Below are positions 49,100 through 60,655 of a stretch of DNA of 64,000 bases, piece by piece (positions within the stretch are counted from its first letter, which is position 1; each line of letters begins with the position of its first letter). Where the stretch lies: contig OX365944.1 in assembly GCA_947247005.1 (NCBI GenBank), positions 1,314,501 through 1,378,500 on the forward strand. The letters are read 5' to 3'. The notes beneath the pieces are model-generated. The model saw only the letters and a list, made by a program, of their open reading frames with translations. It did not search any database and had not been told where the DNA came from. The translations under genes and the position numbers were made by a program. Origin of the DNA: Spisula solida (lineage: Eukaryota > Mollusca > Bivalvia > Venerida > Mactridae).

Positions 49100-50600
49100 A
49101 TTTGCATATAATAAAACATAGATAACGAAAGACTTGCAGACGACATATGGTTCCTTTTCAAAGAACACCAAACTGCGCCATGCTCCCTTATTGAAAACAG
49201 TAGTAGAGATATGGAACGCTGAGTTTGTGTCTGAGCAGATGTCATGTCAGCGAATGATTGATCTTTATTCTTGTTATAATTTGTCAATGAGAGCATCATT
49301 CAGCGAAATTGAGACTGGGGAATTTATCTGGGCAGTTAAACAAACAAAGAACACTGGTCGAAAAAAGCTTAACATTTCATTTGTCTTGGTCAAGTATGAG
49401 TAATTGTAGCATGGTGCTGATTAGGGGAATCCTCTACACTAGTCCTGCAATCTGTCATTGTTCATCATTGCTTCTCTGTCATATACCACTCCAGATAAAT
49501 GATGGCACTGTGACCAAGGGGAATATAGACAATGTCTTCATTATAACAACTACATCTTCTCTAATTAAATGCCTCTTCAACAATCAGTTGCATGTTATCA
49601 ATAATGCACTCAAAACTAAATCGGTCATTATATTACGTGGATATTCATTTGCGTATATGCTGCCAATTGGCAAGACTTTAGTGTGCACTTTTTTAATTAT
49701 GTAAGTTTCATGTTTGTATTTAAGCACTCCCAAAAACAGCATCCTAGGTTACTAACGAGTACGTATAGCTCTGCAACCTAGGCTTGCTGAATACTTTGGA
49801 AAAGTATCTAATTGTGTTAGCATTATGCCCCGTGATTAACCAATCATACCAATCCCCGTTAAAATAGTTACACGTATGCTGTTAGAGAAATGTCTTGAAT
49901 GCATTTCCATACTTTAATTAATCATTAAAGACTTTGAAACAAAAACTCCAAGTCTTTTTGAAGACTGTAACAGATTTGTAAAGTGAACATGTAAAATTAG
50001 TCAATACTAGTTATCGAATCGATGTTTACATACTAGCTGGTACACATGCTACTGTTAACATTCATTAAATACACATGCATTTTGTGTAACCTTTGTTTCG
50101 ATTATATTGAAAAAGGAAAGTGAAAGTACATGTCGCATATTGTGCTGAGCGTGTCGATCAGTAAGACAATTTAATCATTGTTTGTCCTACAATATAACAA
50201 CAGTGATTCACCTACAGACAACAACAGTAGTTTCGATCTTCACTGAGATGTATGCAGATTGTTAAAACAGAACAAATGTATTAACTACGTTAGATTAAGT
50301 CATTACATTGAAACAATTTTTTAAAAAAGATAATATTAAGTCAGACATAGAAAGCAGAACTCAACTTAACCAACCGAGCACAGAAAACATAAAAGCACAA
50401 ACAAGTAGGTATGTAATCGTATGTCTTCTGTTAAAACAGAAATTTTAATGTATCGGTTTGTTGAGGGTGGCTTTCAAGGACAAAAATTCACACATCGTTA
50501 CACCATTGCACGCATAAATTCAAAGTGCTATGGCTGCCAAGGGTGTCGATTGTTCTAGCCAAATTCTGCATCAGACCTTCTCTCGTGACAACACGATCAC
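49100..50600. other. Region outside the palindrome, no gene recognised
   Basis: Two overlapping plus-strand open frames, 49134-49403 (89 codons) and 49309-49704 (131 codons), are the longest here. Neither has a recognisable domain, and their codon pattern does not stand out. A small inverted repeat, CAGCATCCTAGGTT and AACCTAGGCTTGCTG, spans 49738-49792. No tRNA or terminal repeats were found. A diagnostic GAGCACAGAAAACATAAAAG motif near 50378 is shared with 43108. Confidence 0.4.
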
Positions 50601-50607
50601 AGATAAT

Positions 50608-50885
50608 GGAGAGCGGAGGCATGTGGGTAGGGTGCGCGCTTTGTACTCGAGAGGTCTCATGTTCGATCCCCGTCAGTGTCATTGCTTTAAAATGTCTCCG
50701 AGCAAAAATATCACGCGACACTATACTTTACATAGATGTTTTAGTACCTGGGAAGGCCAAACTCCAATGTGCTGTCGGTGCCGTCTGCGCAGAGTATAAC
50801 TGCCAACTTGTGACTCAAAGATCGGGATTTGATAAATGTACAGTCGGTTGAACAGATGTATTTAACTTTGAACTTTAATTTTTTA
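50608..50885 (+). mobile_element. tRNA-derived SINE
   Basis: Head: GGAGAGCGGAGGCATGTGGG, GTAGGGTGCGCGC (A-box side) and GAGAGGTCTCATGTTCGATC (B-box side), followed by CCCCGTCAGTGTCATTGCTT. The body includes CTGGGAAGGCCAAACTCC. The tail is TTTAACTTTGAACTTTAATT, a weak tail repeat. The head has the same layout as the SINE at 47763, so both belong to one family. Overlapping frames (50488-50721 minus, 50525-50851 and 50530-50799 plus) are produced by the SINE. Confidence 0.8.
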
Positions 50886-52798
50886 CAGGCGCGTGATCTC
50901 GTGATTCGTGTGAGATCTTGTGATACGTGCGAGATCTATGTAGCATCGTTGATGTCGTATAAATATGTAATTATTGTTTGCGGTAAAACAGACTGTTTAA
51001 TGCGATGCGCAACATCACCCTAGTGTAAGACTACTATATAAAAACAAAGCTTCGACTTAACGGAAAGTTCGACTTAAGAGAGTTCGACATAATGTTAGTC
51101 GACTGTATAATTAGAAGTATGTCTACAAATGACTAGATGTATGCAAGCGGCTTTATCCGAACAAAACTAGGTTCATCCGAAACAGTTGATTGATGCGTGT
51201 TGTCTTCCATAGCAACTTATCCCCATCCGTTGTTTACGTTGGCATAAATACCTCTTCAAAGAAACAGTTTTATTTCGTATTATAATATATTACATCTGTT
51301 ATTTTGTGAGAAGATGGACAATGTTGCTGATATTTTTGACAGACCCATTCGGTTGCTAAGGTAAAACTGTTGACGCTTCATTTACTCAAAACGTTCTCCA
51401 GTGAGAATGGAAGCCATGACAACCAATGCACCTTGTCCGTCATTCCGCCGCTTCTTTTTGTTTCTCATAAATTTTACGTTAATGAGTTTCTACATTTTCA
51501 GTATTTGAGTCATGTTCCATGTGTGTGAGACGTGTAGCTGTTACACTCAGTCATACAAGTTGAATGTTTGTACGGCGGAAAATTGTATCAGGCTGTTGAA
51601 TACTAGGATGAATCATATGATTTGTTTAAAATAGCTTAGCCAAATTTTCTCTGCAACGCCTGAAAAGTCCACAGACACTTGGGTCTGGACCTCGCCCCCC
51701 TCCTCCCGCAACGTGCCTGGAAATATGTTTTATTTATTTATATATCCATACCCATTTAATGTTGATGATAGGTGCGTAGCTGCGGGCGGGTCCAGTCAAT
51801 GGAAAAGTCCGCTGCATTAATAATATTGTATCAATTTTAATACTTAAATTTAAAACACGCATATATCGAATCAAATCTGGCACACCAAAGTCGTCGCGCT
51901 AGTTTCGAGTCACCGCTTCCCGCTTTTGAAGTTGTGAGCTCGATATCCTAGAACTGCGCGCTAAATATAGATCGTTTGCATTTCAATTTGCAAACTTAGT
52001 TTGTTGGTTTACTGTGATATATTTTATTAGAAATTAACGATTTAATTATACGGAATATTTATCTACGTGTATTACAAGGTATTCAATGCGATTCTATCCC
52101 GTATTTACGTGATGTGTGACTGATTTTAACTAAAATGATACTAGTCAATACAGAAACAAGCGCGGTTGCATCTTTCAGTACCGAGTTTGGTGCAATCAAA
52201 TCAGAGAGGCGGAGGTTAGCCGAAGTCTGCTTTTTGTTTTTACACGCATTAGACCTCCTGTGACGCTTGATTACTGCTAACTGACACGGATTAACTGACT
52301 CGTGCATATACTGTTCATGTAGTTTATTTCGATGTCCGGAATGCAAATATACGCTTGCGGTCATAAACGTCGGTATACAGAGTAAAATTTCGGATGTAGA
52401 TGATAATACGAATGTTTTGGTCTGTTGTCCGATTTTGTTGTCAATTGAAATTAAGAGTTGACGGGACTAAATTCTTGCGCATAATCAGTTTTCGGGAATC
52501 GATTTAAGGATGTCCCGGTCGCTGTCCTATTGAAGAGCCCTGTATATTGATTATTCACATAAACATAAATTCCTAAATCATTGAAATAACCTATTTCGAT
52601 GAGAAAACAACTGATTAATAATAACGAATGTTATTACAGCATTGTATGTGATTTAACAGGCCTATATATAGACCCGCAAATAGGTCAGCAGTGTTCCGCA
52701 GTTTACACATGATCTTTTTGGGGTATAGCTACTCGCGAATAGAGTTCCTGTTGGTATTTAGTGAAACAGATTATTTTGCGGGATATTTTATTAAGTAT

Positions 52799-53088
52799 CG
52801 TGATTGTCAGCGCAAGAAGTTTGCGATAAGTGCATGGTCACTTAGAAAGATAATTATCAGTTTCCGTAAGAAAACGGGTGGTATTCGCGCGCCGTAAAAC
52901 AAAAAAACACCGGATCATTACGTATATTTCGGATAATCATATAGGCCCGCAAATAGCCCCGCAGAAATCCGTAATTTAATCGGGCTATTTCGGACAGTAT
53001 GGTGAGTTTTTTCGGGTTATTTCGGACAGTATCGTGATGATTGGTGCAAGAAGTTGCGTTTGGTGCATGGTCATTTAGAAAAAGGTGT
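52799..53088 (+). repeat. Diverged direct repeat pair, ~50 bp, 235 bp apart
   Basis: A block reading GCGCAAGAAGTTTGCG ... TGCATGGTCACTTAGAAAG at 52799-52850 returns as GTGCAAGAAGTTGCG ... TGCATGGTCATTTAGAAAA at 53034-53088. ATTTCGGACAGTAT also repeats at 52988 and 53020. It resembles an old local duplication. Confidence 0.6.
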
Positions 53089-53282
53089 TCCAGTACTACG
53101 CCGCCTTCAGGCGACGTAGAATAAAGTGGCCTGAAGAAATGTATACGTGTGTTACAAGATGTTTTGTTTCTCCGAAATGATGATAGGTAGGCAAGCGTTA
53201 TTTCCCGTCTGTTTCCATTTCCTTGAACGCAATGTATACAAAAAACATTATTATGTTAACGAAGTTACAATGGAAAATAGAT

Positions 53283-53402
53283 AGTGTGATAACTGCAATA
53301 CTGCACTGAAAATGAGTGCGATAACTACAATACTGCATTGGAAATGAGGAACTGCATTACTGTACTGTAAATGAGTGCGATAACTGTAATAGTTCACTAG
53401 GT
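53283..53402 (+). repeat. Tandem repeat, ~32 bp x about 4
   Basis: Units of the type GTGCGATAACTGCAATACTG followed by CACTGAAAATGA, with one shortened unit and a diverged final one. Confidence 0.75.
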
Positions 53403-54726
53403 CTGCCATATTTGATACCAATCCCACTCACAAGTAACTGTATCATTAATAAAGAGTAAACAAAATGTTTTTTATTATTAACTGTAGAATATCTTAGAAA
53501 GGTTTATAACACGGGAAGTGGACCACACAGTCACCAAGGTGCAGTTTGTTTAAAATAAACATTTCATTAATAATGGTGGTATTTTAAATATTTTTACATA
53601 ATCAGAAACTAGAGAGTTCGTCTTTAATTTTATATCAAATTTTTGAAAATCTGTCCATAAATAAGAAAATAAACCCACGAGCCTGAAATCACTTTCTTTT
53701 TTCTTGTTTAGATGTTAGCGTTGTCGTTTCTACTGAATGCACCTCAGTGACTGACTGGACACCGTGGTATACATTTTTAATGGTATAACTTTTTAACTAG
53801 TAGATCATTTTCGATGATATTTTGCATGGAGGTAGTTCTAATCGTCTGACTAAAGGACACTTAAGTGTACTATATTCCAAACCCTTCGCTCCAAGAGGAC
53901 TGTGAGTCCTAAGTATATATAATATGTTTAGTGTTATATGTAACCGTTGAAATGATAAGGGACGATCGAGCACTGATTGTAAATGTTGATGTGTTCTTGT
54001 ATCCAGATGTAACGTATTAACCTAGGACGTTGACAGCAAGCACAGCCTTTCACTGCCGATACATGGGTGTTGGAATAAAACCCAGGTACGGTATAAAACA
54101 TTCTGTGTCGAGTAAAACATTCATGATAGCATCGTAAATGTATAAAAACCCCATCAACCAATCGTGTCATCTGGAACATGGGCTACTTACACGGAACAAC
54201 ACGGCTACTGACACGGAACATGAATGTCACATAGATATTAAGTCTAAATGAATCTCGCTAATTGAGTCAAGTCTCGTGCAGTCTCGTACTAACACGAGCT
54301 TCTAACGATAAAATCAAAGTTTACGATCATGTCAAAGGGATCAGATTACAAATTATCTTCTTTATAAAAAAAGGACAACATTTTCCCGGAACTATAATGG
54401 TCAATAAAAATAAAATCAAGCTCGCATGACGTACGTACGTTTTGCTGCAGTCGAGTATTTGATGGCACGCGATGTAATTAATTAACGTTCGCATCTATCA
54501 AAGAGTGTGTGTGATGTGGGGAGGTTACCTTGTAAAAAACGTAAAGCTATCAAAGTACACTACAACATTACTGCCAAGCACATCTACTAGTAACTCCATC
54601 CACATGGCCATATACCCAATGTTATCAACTTGTGAGTGCGCATTTCTACGAATCTTGAATTACTCTGAAATTATTTCGCAAACGAATGACGGCAATTTTA
54701 ACGTTCGAAAACCAAGTCATCTGTTG

Positions 54727-54972
54727 TAGTATCGCAATACTACGTGACTTTTGGCTACAGACCCAAGTCGAAATTTGAAATCTTGGGAAATATAGGCTTC
54801 ACAAGGTCCTGGACCTTTTATTTAATGGAAAGCAAATAATGTTCCCTTTAGCGTGGCGAATATTTCATAGAAAATGATGGAGAAATAAAATACTTATGAC
54901 TATTTTTGTTTTCCAATGTTGATAATGTTTACGACTTGGACCTGTAGCCAAAGGTCACGTAGTGTTGCTACA
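54727..54972. mobile_element. MITE, 246 bp, 6-bp CTGTTG duplication
   Basis: Flanked by CTGTTG at 54721-54726 and 54973-54978. Ends TAGTATCGCAATACTACGTG and CACGTAGTGTTGCTACA pair with a few mismatches, and complementarity extends inward through TTGGCTACAG and CAAGTCG, giving ~45-bp imperfect TIRs. There is no coding capacity. I cannot assign a superfamily from a 6-bp duplication alone. Confidence 0.8.
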
Positions 54973-54979
54973 CTGTTGA

Positions 54980-56160
54980 AGGAAGATATCGATATTGATC
55001 AGTTAGCTGAAGCCCTTCATTTTATCATTTTACGGACTTGCTAGCTGGAGTTGATTAGACCGATTAACAATCCTCGGTATGTCTGGTACGCATAATTGAC
55101 AACTATAATCTTATAAATTAGTGATGAAAATTGTAATTGCGTATGACACGGAGTACTGAATTAGGTACAACAGTTGAAATAATTAATATCCACTGTCCTA
55201 TGCTAATCATTACAATATTACTTTATTCAATTAACAAAAATGCAGCTAATACTCCATGATACGGAGACCTACATACAACAGTTGAAATCATTCATACAGT
55301 ATTCTCTCTTCTGAGTGAGATATGCAAATCGTTATAATATTAACTTATTCAATTAACAAAATGCAGCTAACTCTCCCAGTATTGCCTCGAATTTGAAAGA
55401 TGCAAGGGTCGCACAAGTCTCCGGATCATATTGAAAACTCGCTTTTTCGGATCAGGGAATAAAATCAAATAATGTCATTAGTTAGGTTGAAAACAATTAG
55501 TTGTCAATTTGCTAGGATATAAATAAGGCAATTACTTTTTATATCGCCTTTTAGAACCGGAAAAGCTTGTAACAATACTTATATTTTCCTGAATTACGCA
55601 CGTGTCTGCCATAAAACCTTACAATAAAACTCTGCTATAAAAAGACAGAAATCCGTATCGAATAACACCGAGAACAAACTAAACAACGTGTTCTGAAGTT
55701 ATTGCTTCAGGAAGAAAATGTGATAACATTCGCAGATGGCGTTATCTTCCGACATAATTACAGCTGCTTTTAATGTGCTTCGGGCAACCTTTCAAGTTTT
55801 GAAATTTAAAATGTATAGCATGCAGACTTGTTGTGAATATTATAAAGATGCCGAGTGAATTTACAAGAAATCGAATACAACATCAGAAGATTTTAAATGC
55901 ATTACTATTTACGTTACGCAACAATGTCGATTGAAGTAAGTTTCTCTAATGTACATTGCTGCATAAAAATGTCATATAACCGATTCAATCTACGCAAACT
56001 AGTGGAGAACAAAAGTGTAATAAAGATTATTTGAAAGTCTCTGCAGAGTGGAAAGGGTGTGTATGTTCTAAAATGCAGTTTATGAAAACAGCTATAAAAG
56101 TTTTGCGCGTTTTAAAAAGGACGTGGTTAAGCATGGTATGGGTACAACTACACGCAATAT
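54980..56160. other. Unassigned region with a ~107-bp tandem duplication
   Basis: 55164-55253 and 55270-55378 are two head-to-tail copies sharing ACAACAGTTGAAAT, TTATTCAATTAACAAAA and ATGCAGCTAA. In the rest (55380-56160) I see no open frame of note, tRNA or terminal repeats. Confidence 0.55.
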
Positions 56161-56981
56161 CTGGGGTGCGTTTCATCATCATTCCTAGGATCATATCCTA
56201 GGATTGCTCTTAGGATGGCCCTAGGATTCGTCTTAGGTGCGTTTCAACAAACGTTCCTAAGAGAAATTTTGACTTAGGTGCTACTCTTCAAAAGGAGGCA
56301 AAATAAATGTAAACTTCCGCGTTTTCTATCCGGTTCGCGGTATTTTTTGTCAAGGACGTGTCAATTATCCCAATTTTGATCATGCACCGGCGCGTAGCCA
56401 CACTGAGACACTTTTATCGATGACAATTTGAGAAACTACCAAAATAGGCATCCACTTGAAGAGATAATCACTCAAAATATTATGCCTGAAATAAACCCTG
56501 GCAAAAATTACCTCAGTGATTTGTTGTCTCTGGATACGGCCCTAATACAAGACATCCACGCGCCAGTGGTTACTATTGGGCCTAATGTACATGATCTAAA
56601 TAGGTTTAATAAACTCTAGGTGTGCATGTTTTATAGTATGCTTGACTACATCAATGTTCGGGATGTAGACCAATGATGAATCGATTCTGAAATGTCATCT
56701 TACAACAAAATATGGTGAACAACTTTTATGAAAAAAATCGCATTACCAGTGACCTCACGATATGATTGATAGTATGACGTCATTACGTTTCAAGTGCGGT
56801 TCAAGAGGGGTTCGTACCCCTGGCATTTCGGGCTAAATGTGAGTATTATGTGACAGTCGAGCTCCATCATATCTGTAGATTCCTAAACAGGTTCCAATGA
56901 TCAAGCAACCCATTCTTCATGGTCTAATCCTAACTAGTAATGTTGATATTCCCAGGTGACCAAATTGATCTAGATCTTTAA

Positions 56982-57540
56982 AGGTGCTGCCTCACAAATG
57001 TGGCTAAAAAATTTGTATATCATGATTTTCCAACCTAACCAAGTATTGATGTAATAGAAAGCCACTGCTGCTTGCTTTATGAAAGATTTGGTGCAAATAA
57101 GCAATTTTAACCACTCTCGATATCGCCCATCGAGTATTTTTTTCTTGAAAATAAAGTGCGAAGTTTCCTTCCAACATGCTATGTGAATTATGTAATTCTC
57201 ATGTGATTGAACTGTAACATCAACAAACTACAGCGTAACATCAGTGTGGTATATGGTTCTTTTTTCGATTCGTTTTCATCTAATGCGAACGAGTTTCAGA
57301 CAATTTAAGTAATAGTAGTCTAGTGTTAATTCTATAGGGTATTTATTTAATACCCTTTTCAGACAGATAGAATTTTTGATGTAAAAATACTAACTAACTA
57401 CAAAATGCCGAAGTTTCTCAAGTTATTTTAGATTTCAGTGTGGTTGTTTATGGGATATACAGGCAACTATACCAAAATTACACGAATATTTGACAATTTT
57501 ATTTAATTTTTGCAATACACCAATATGTGAGGCAGTCCCT
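56982..57540. mobile_element. Nested TTAA-flanked MITE, 559 bp
   Basis: TTAA at 56978-56981 and 57541-57544. Ends AGGTGCTGCCTCACA and TGTGAGGCAGTCCCT are imperfect inverted repeats. TTAA duplications belong to piggyBac and Kolobok-type elements; AGG ends favour the latter. There is no coding frame. Confidence 0.8.
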
Positions 57541-57545
57541 TTAAG

Positions 57546-57800
57546 ATAGATCTACCAAAAACAGATCTACCAAGATAGATCTACAACATAGATCTACCAA
57601 AAATAGATCTACAAGATAGACCTACCAGGATAGATCTAGAAGATAGACCTACCAAAAGTACATCTATAATATAGATCTACAAGATATATCTACCAAATAT
57701 AGATCTACCAAGATATATCTACCAAGATAGACCTACAAGATAGATCTACCAAGATAGATCTACTAAGATAGATCTACAAGATAGATCTACCAAGATCTAT
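57546..57800 (+). repeat. AGATCTACCAAGAT minisatellite
   Basis: Roughly 18-19 variable units of 12-15 bases with a core AGATCTAC or AGACCTAC and spacers CAAGAT, AAGAT, CAAAAAT. It starts two bases beyond the TTAA of the nested MITE. Confidence 0.9.
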
Positions 57801-58361
57801 GTGTCATTTTTTGTTTTATTTTTGTTTACTGCTATATCCTAAATCTAAATAAGTTGTAGGATCTAGTTGTTAGATCTACTTGGTATAGTAAAACCTGTCT
57901 GAAAAGGCCATCAACTGAAACATAAAAAAATAGCTTTTTGAAAAGTGGTCTTTCTTCACAGCTTAATTAAATATCATTGGATTGGTACAAGATAAAATTG
58001 TTGGTCTTTGCAGAGACCACTGCTTTTATAAGGGTTGTATTTGCTTGCAGATGGTCTTAAACACAGGTTTAAATATACAACTGTTATATATTGGGCAGTG
58101 TAGCAGGAATAAACACAGTTAGTTACTATAACAGCAATTTTATTATTATAAGTTGTGACAGTAAATATTTCCACTGGCTGCAGTATTAATTTTCTCCCAA
58201 ATGGTTTCAGATAATTCAGCAGTCCATGACCTGAAAATAAATGCAAAATGATGTCAGATATGACTTAATTGTTTATACATATGACAAAAACTAAAACCAA
58301 AATTATACCAAGTATTTATATATATAAAAACTACTAAAATGTATAAATACAGCATGCTAGA

Positions 58362-58486
58362 GTTTATTTTGTAACTTTTGTTATTTCCGGGTAGCTCAGT
58401 TGGTAGAGCATTTGCCCTGTAAGCGAAGGGAGAGCCCCGGGTCTGGTTGCATATTTTTCTCACCCTGTTACAGTTACAAAATAAAC
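58362..58486 (+). mobile_element. tRNA-like segment between 14-bp perfect inverted repeats
   Basis: GTTTATTTTGTAAC (58362-58375) is the exact complement of GTTACAAAATAAAC (58473-58486). Between them lies GGTAGCTCAGTTGGTAGAGC (A box) and a near-canonical D-arm and anticodon arm (TTTGCCCTGTAAGCGAAGGG). The T-arm/B box is degraded to GGGTCTGGTTGCA and no acceptor stem closes, so I do not call a tRNA gene. It may be a tRNA-headed SINE caught in a hairpin element. Confidence 0.7.
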
Positions 58487-59397
58487 ATTGGGTAAATATG
58501 TATTTAATGAATCTACACATCTATTTCAAGGATAAATAATTAAACTCTAAACTGAATTGTCACTCACTATCTTTGCATAAGGATCCTTACAACATCCTTA
58601 ATATATTATTTATGACAGTCAGTGGTCTCAGCTTTTTGTTTTTAAAAATTGCTCCTAGAATATGTTTAAATACCTTTATTATATGTCAGATTTATCCTGA
58701 TTTTAATTATATATCTTCTGCCTGGGAGATCTACATGTCTCTCCTCTTAGATGAGTAGTTTTCGTAAACATTGGAGTGAATCCATCTATGTTCGTTTCTG
58801 GATATAGTTCTGCAATAATAAAGGGCAACTCAGTGAGTGGTGTAAATTAATAAACAAATTCAAGTAATTGGTGCATTTCAACAAAACATGGGACAGAAAA
58901 TTATTCAAATATTTGTTCAGGTCTATCCTTTAGGCCTATAAATACATGTATGTTATTGTGTTGTTTATCAGGCCTATTTCTGTACTTAATGCCAATTTAG
59001 ATTAAGTTTCTTGCAGCAGTGTCTGTGGTTAAACATCTTTACTGTGATGCAAGTGGACGGGGTGTGTTTTCAGTTGTCCTTTGTCTTGAAAGGTAGACTT
59101 CATCTCTATATTCAAGCTTATTCAAGACACCTATATATATCTATAAATTAAAAACTAATGTAAGTTCTCCTTGGGGATGAGGTGAAAAGCTTATTTTAAT
59201 TTTTAACTCTGTGTCAAATCAATAAAAATGTATCAGGCTAGTCAATATTGTGACAACGTAGGAGTGATCTCCCTTGAAAAAATGACAGCTACTGAGTGAG
59301 CTAGAGTTTTTTAACGGATAAAAGCAACATAATAAACATTGAAATATTAATGTAAGCAACGTAGATATGTCTAGAAAAAGAGAAACACACGATTTAC

Positions 59398-59599
59398 CTG
59401 GGTCAAAATGCCATCGGCCAAGCGAAGACATTTCACTGGATTTTGGTCGGAATTGTTTACACCTCGTACATTTGGACAATTCCCTCTCGACAAACTTCGT
59501 AACTGCCCAGTAATACTTCGTCCCAAAACTATTCGAACCTTCGTTTAGTAGTTGAAAATACTTAAAAAACATTTAAAGCGGTAAAAAATGGCGGCCATT
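59398..59599 (-). other. Promoter and first-exon-like segment inside the TIR element
   Basis: On minus, ATGGCCGCCAT (near 59599) is followed by an open frame from ATG 59572 encoding 58 residues (with KFVERELSKCTRCKQFRPKS) up to CAG/GTAAAT, a good splice donor at 59398/59397. The same 12-base ATGGCGGC site on plus (near 59589) matches the YY1/TISU start-site motif common at ubiquitous promoters. The frame runs past the donor to 59219 only as intron-like hydrophobic read-through. The CxxC pair could be half of a zinc site. No family is recognised. It could be an exon captured by the transposon or the start of its own ORF; confidence in coding is low. Confidence 0.35.
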
Positions 59600-59802
59600 A
59601 TAGCAGCGATCTTAGTGTTCTATCCCACAATTCAATGCACTTGAGACAAAATTTACTCCTAGGACAGCTCTAGACCACTCCTAGAGATAGGTGCAAATTT
59701 GTCTTAAGAGCGAATTTGGGAATTTTGATGAAACGCACTTAGGAGGAAAATTTGGACTTAAGATCAAATTCGATCCTAGGAATGATGATGAAACGCACCC
59801 CT

Positions 59803-60655
59803 GGTTTTAGTACCACTTTAATATTAAGTAATGACATGCATGCCAAACGCATGACGAAATCAAGTTCAAGTTCGAACAAAAATGCGTATACCCCTATGCT
59901 TTCAAACAATAACTTCGTAACTTGAATATTTGGTATAACTGTGACAGATCATCGATGAGTTCCATATATAGCAACGGTTGCTAGGAGATGTTCCGTTATA
60001 CTTTAAGACGAATACGTCACTGTCATGTGATATCAACTCAAATTTCAGTTAATGTCACGTGATTGACTGTGAGTTGAATTGTTAATGACTTACAGTTGAT
60101 GTTTGATAGGCGCGCGATAATGTTACGTCAAATTCCAGTCGACATAAAGTATTTACCTATCAGACGCATATTGTGTAATTGGTCTAGACAGGCATCGAAA
60201 CTCTGTACGTCACTGTAAGAATCTGTCATCCTAGGCTAGACGAATAAATATAATATAAACACGAAAATCAAGTAATTATAATATCACATGGACGCTGCAA
60301 ATTTAATCAGCTCGCCTTTGAGTGTATCCTCAAGTAAAAACTATGGCGGAAATTACCTAGAAAATACAATGGTGAAAATTGCTACATGTATGGCTTTTTG
60401 TCATAAATTTCCAGCGTTAGTCATTTTGTACCGGGGCTATCAATTACGCGAGAAAACAGTTCTAAGTATGCAGTATACTTTATTAAATATTCATAAGCGA
60501 ATCCGTTACGTCATGATAGAACAGCCACGTGAGTCATAAGGTTACTAGTCAGTTTAAAGGTTAAATTAAGTACAGACTATGAAGTTAGAGAGTGATTAAT
60601 ATATTGTCACAATTTCACGATGTACATTGCATCATAGAATAGCTACTTGTACCAT
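59803..60655. other. Unassigned region between TIR element and U6
   Basis: Contains one plus-strand frame of 83 codons (60288-60539) without a known domain. I see no tRNA, no terminal repeats and no unit sequence until about 60660. Confidence 0.4.

Larger units (their letters stand above)
42850..49100 (-). repeat. Right flank (P) arm of the palindrome
   Basis: Reverse complement of 100-5850, with about 1.2 kb extra at 43000-44240 and ~0.5 kb extra at 47430-48050. Its outer end fades at about 49080-49100. Open frames at 45624-45818, 47214-47483 and 49309-49704 (the last outside) show no recognised domain. In the left arm the repeat G insertion and the 1-60 hairpin are the main differences. 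Confidence 0.8.
50890..54720. other. Unassigned single-copy-like region
   Basis: No exon with convincing domain content was found. Notable items: TTCGACTTAA repeats (51050-51110); a diverged direct repeat around 52799 and 53034; a 32-bp tandem repeat (53283-53402). Open frames 52083-52364 minus, 52691-52897 plus and 53934-54179 minus have no family motif. Local base composition near 51880-51960 is CpG-richer than average, which could mark a regulatory region, but there is no further support. Confidence 0.4.
56164..59800. mobile_element. 3.64-kb DNA transposon with perfect 29-bp TIRs
   Basis: The left end 56164-56192 starts GGGTGCGTTTCATCATCATT and is the exact complement of 59772-59800. The element is flanked by CTG (56161-56163, 59801-59803), a 3-bp duplication as in PIF/Harbinger-type elements; an alternative register with GGGG is possible. 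Subterminal inverted copies of the same motif follow (GGTGCGTTTCAACAAACG near 56240, complement near 59720). No transposase with a DDE pattern was read. The inside holds an open frame of 63 codons (56428-56619), a nested MITE, a minisatellite, a tRNA-like hairpin element and an exon/promoter-like segment, so it is a composite non-autonomous element. Confidence 0.85.

Noticed and set aside
100..49100. Assembly artefact (false inverted duplication of haplotypes)
   Set aside because: Arms differ by many substitutions and each has private insertions, far more than expected from allelic copies joined by mistake. Long-read confirmation would settle it.
49134..49704. Host exons at 49134-49403 and 49309-49704
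   Set aside because: No domain, no convincing splice pattern in the right frame, and two overlapping frames cannot both be coding.
58388..58455. Functional tRNA gene
   Set aside because: The B box is degraded, no closed acceptor stem is visible and the segment sits in a hairpin repeat.
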